From Anomaloglossus baeobatrachus (taxonomy: Eukaryota; Chordata; Amphibia; Anura; Aromobatidae), in NCBI RefSeq assembly GCF_048569485.1, contig NC_134358.1, forward strand, positions 549,125,597 to 549,189,596: a stretch of DNA of 64,000 nucleotides, in the 5' to 3' direction. The stretch's first letter is position 1; the number at the start of each line of letters is the position of its first letter. Below, piece after piece: positions 62,778-64,000 of the stretch. Both the position numbers and the translations under genes were made by a program. The notes under the pieces are model-generated. The model did not search any database, was not told the DNA's origin, and was given only the letters and a program-made list of their open reading frames with translations.

Positions 62778-64000
62778 TGTCACTTTTATGTTGAGGTGCC
62801 CATACTTTTGCACCGGTCAAATTTTGTTTAAATGCGGATTGCACATTTTCTGTTAGTACAATAAACCTCATTTCAATCCAGAAATATTACTCAGTCCATC
62901 AGTTATTAGATATATGAAACTGAAATAGCAAAACCCCAAATTGTTATAAAGAAAAAGATTAACATTAATAGGGGTGCGCAAACTTTTTCATATGACTGTA
63001 TGTTTGTGCTATTGCAGCACTAATTGTAAATGTGTGCTATAGCAGTACTTTTTATGCATGTGCAGAAGCGGTAATATATATGTATGCTAAAGCAGTACTA
63101 TTTATATGCATGCAATAGTAATACTATTTATATGTGTTTCACTACTGTATATTTATGTGTGTGCTATAGCGGTACCATTTATTTATACATTATATTGGTA
63201 CTATGTGTGTAGTACAGTGGTACTAATGTGCATACTGTAGTGGTACTAATTATATGCATACCAGTACTATTTATGTGTGTGCTACTCAAGTACTATATGA
63301 GTGTAGCATAATGGTACTATTTAAGTTTGTGACATAGAAGTACTATTCATATCTATGCACTGCAATGCTATTTATGTGTGCGTGCTATTGTGGTAGTGTT
63401 TACATGCATGCTATAGCAGTACTATTCATGTGCATGCTAGATAGGTACAATTTATGTGTGTGGCCTAGTTGCACTATTTATGTGTGTGTCATCATAGTAA
63501 AATTTGTGTATGACATTGCGGTATTATTTATGTGTGTGCTACTACAGTACTATTTATTGACATGCTTTAGTGGTTCTATGCATGTGTGTACTATAGCGGT
63601 ACTATATGTGTATGGCATATTGGTACTATTTGTGCATGTTTGTAACTATACTAGTTGTGTGCGGCATAGTGGTACTATTTATGTGTGTGCTACTACAGTT
63701 CTATTTATACATATTCTTTAGTGATTCTATGCATGTGTGCACTACAGCACTACTATGTGTGTATGGCATATCAGTACTATGTATGTATGGCATATCAGTA
63801 CTATGTGTGTATGGCATATCAGTACTATGTGTGTATGTTTGCAGCTGTACTATTTATGTGTACAGGATAGCGGTGCTATTTATGTGCATGATATAATGGT
63901 ACTATTTATGTATCACTGATCAATTCCGATTCTTACTGTGGTTTTGCCTTTGTAAATGGAATTACGTTTTAACACTTTTGCGGTGCACATTTGCAGTATT

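Larger units (their letters stand above)
59028..62998 (+). mobile_element. Tc1-like transposon of a second lineage, with long inverted ends
   Basis: Ends CAGTCATATGAAAAAGTTTG with inverted repeats of about 200 bp (left 59028-59220, right 62810-62998). TA follows on the right (62999-63000); the left TA has decayed to AA. Without the 2.3-kb insert at 59285-61619 it would be about 1.6 kb. Its transposase gene is broken. Confidence 0.9.
58650..63910. repeat. Old ~27-bp minisatellite split by a Tc1 element
   Basis: Degenerate units of TGTGTGCTATAGCAGTACTA plus TTTATG at 58650-59027 and again at 62999-63910. The Tc1 element and its own insertions lie between. Unit divergence is high, so the array is older than the insertion. 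Short frames rich in Met, Cys and Tyr are by-products. Confidence 0.85.

Overview
The window looks like a stretch of a large, repeat-rich vertebrate genome, most likely an anuran amphibian. The grounds are recognition of dispersed families I associate with frogs (the CAGGGGTGGGGAACC hAT ends, the AAAGGGAACCTGTCA foldback, a LINE 3-prime end with an (ATT)n tail, Tc1 elements with a 340-residue transposase) and the density of nested transposons and minisatellites. There are no bacterial-type genes, operons, rRNA, tRNA or CRISPR. The species cannot be named from this sequence.

Only one piece of host coding sequence is supported: a terminal coding exon on the minus strand at 52800-53021, encoding the helix 8 and cytoplasmic tail of a calcitonin-receptor-family class B GPCR (CALCR or CALCRL). 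If that gene is intact, everything to its right is intron and everything to its left is 3-prime flank.

Layout. 0-9.4 kb: LTR fossils, a TTAA-flanked non-autonomous element, a rotted Tc1 copy, TAA-flanked MITEs and an old minisatellite carrying two insertions. 9.6-13.3 kb: a three-level nest (outer inverted-repeat element, solo LTR, Penelope-like insert with a 17-bp target duplication). 13.4-14.2 kb: an 84-bp tandem array. 15-19 kb: more minisatellites and a tandem-plus-inverted repeat locus. 19-21.7 kb: a Helitron with an internal pyrimidine array, then a nearly intact Tc1 element. 22-29 kb: LTR fossils, including a broken Ty3/Gypsy pol, and a LINE 3-prime end. 29.4-31.9 kb: a hAT element filled with three minisatellites. 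32.3-36.9 kb: a 30-bp satellite-like array of about 150 units. 37-47 kb: MITEs, a solo LTR, two copies of a TA-flanked element (one with an expanded 63-bp array) and a 1-kb palindrome. 48-56 kb: 45-bp, 32-bp and 58-bp arrays, another tandem-plus-inverted locus, the receptor exon and another solo LTR. 56.8-63 kb: a Tc1 element with a complete transposase frame, then a second Tc1 lineage that was hit by a TAA-flanked element containing a 493-bp higher-order array, all inside an older 27-bp array.

Two themes recur. Five different transposon types carry private minisatellites that make up much of their length, and several older minisatellites have served as landing sites for later transposons. 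The long open frames across the arrays follow from unit lengths divisible by three and are not read as genes. The most distinctive unclassified signal is a dispersed family with a conserved core around GCAGTAATGCA, arranged as tandem plus inverted copies at three loci.
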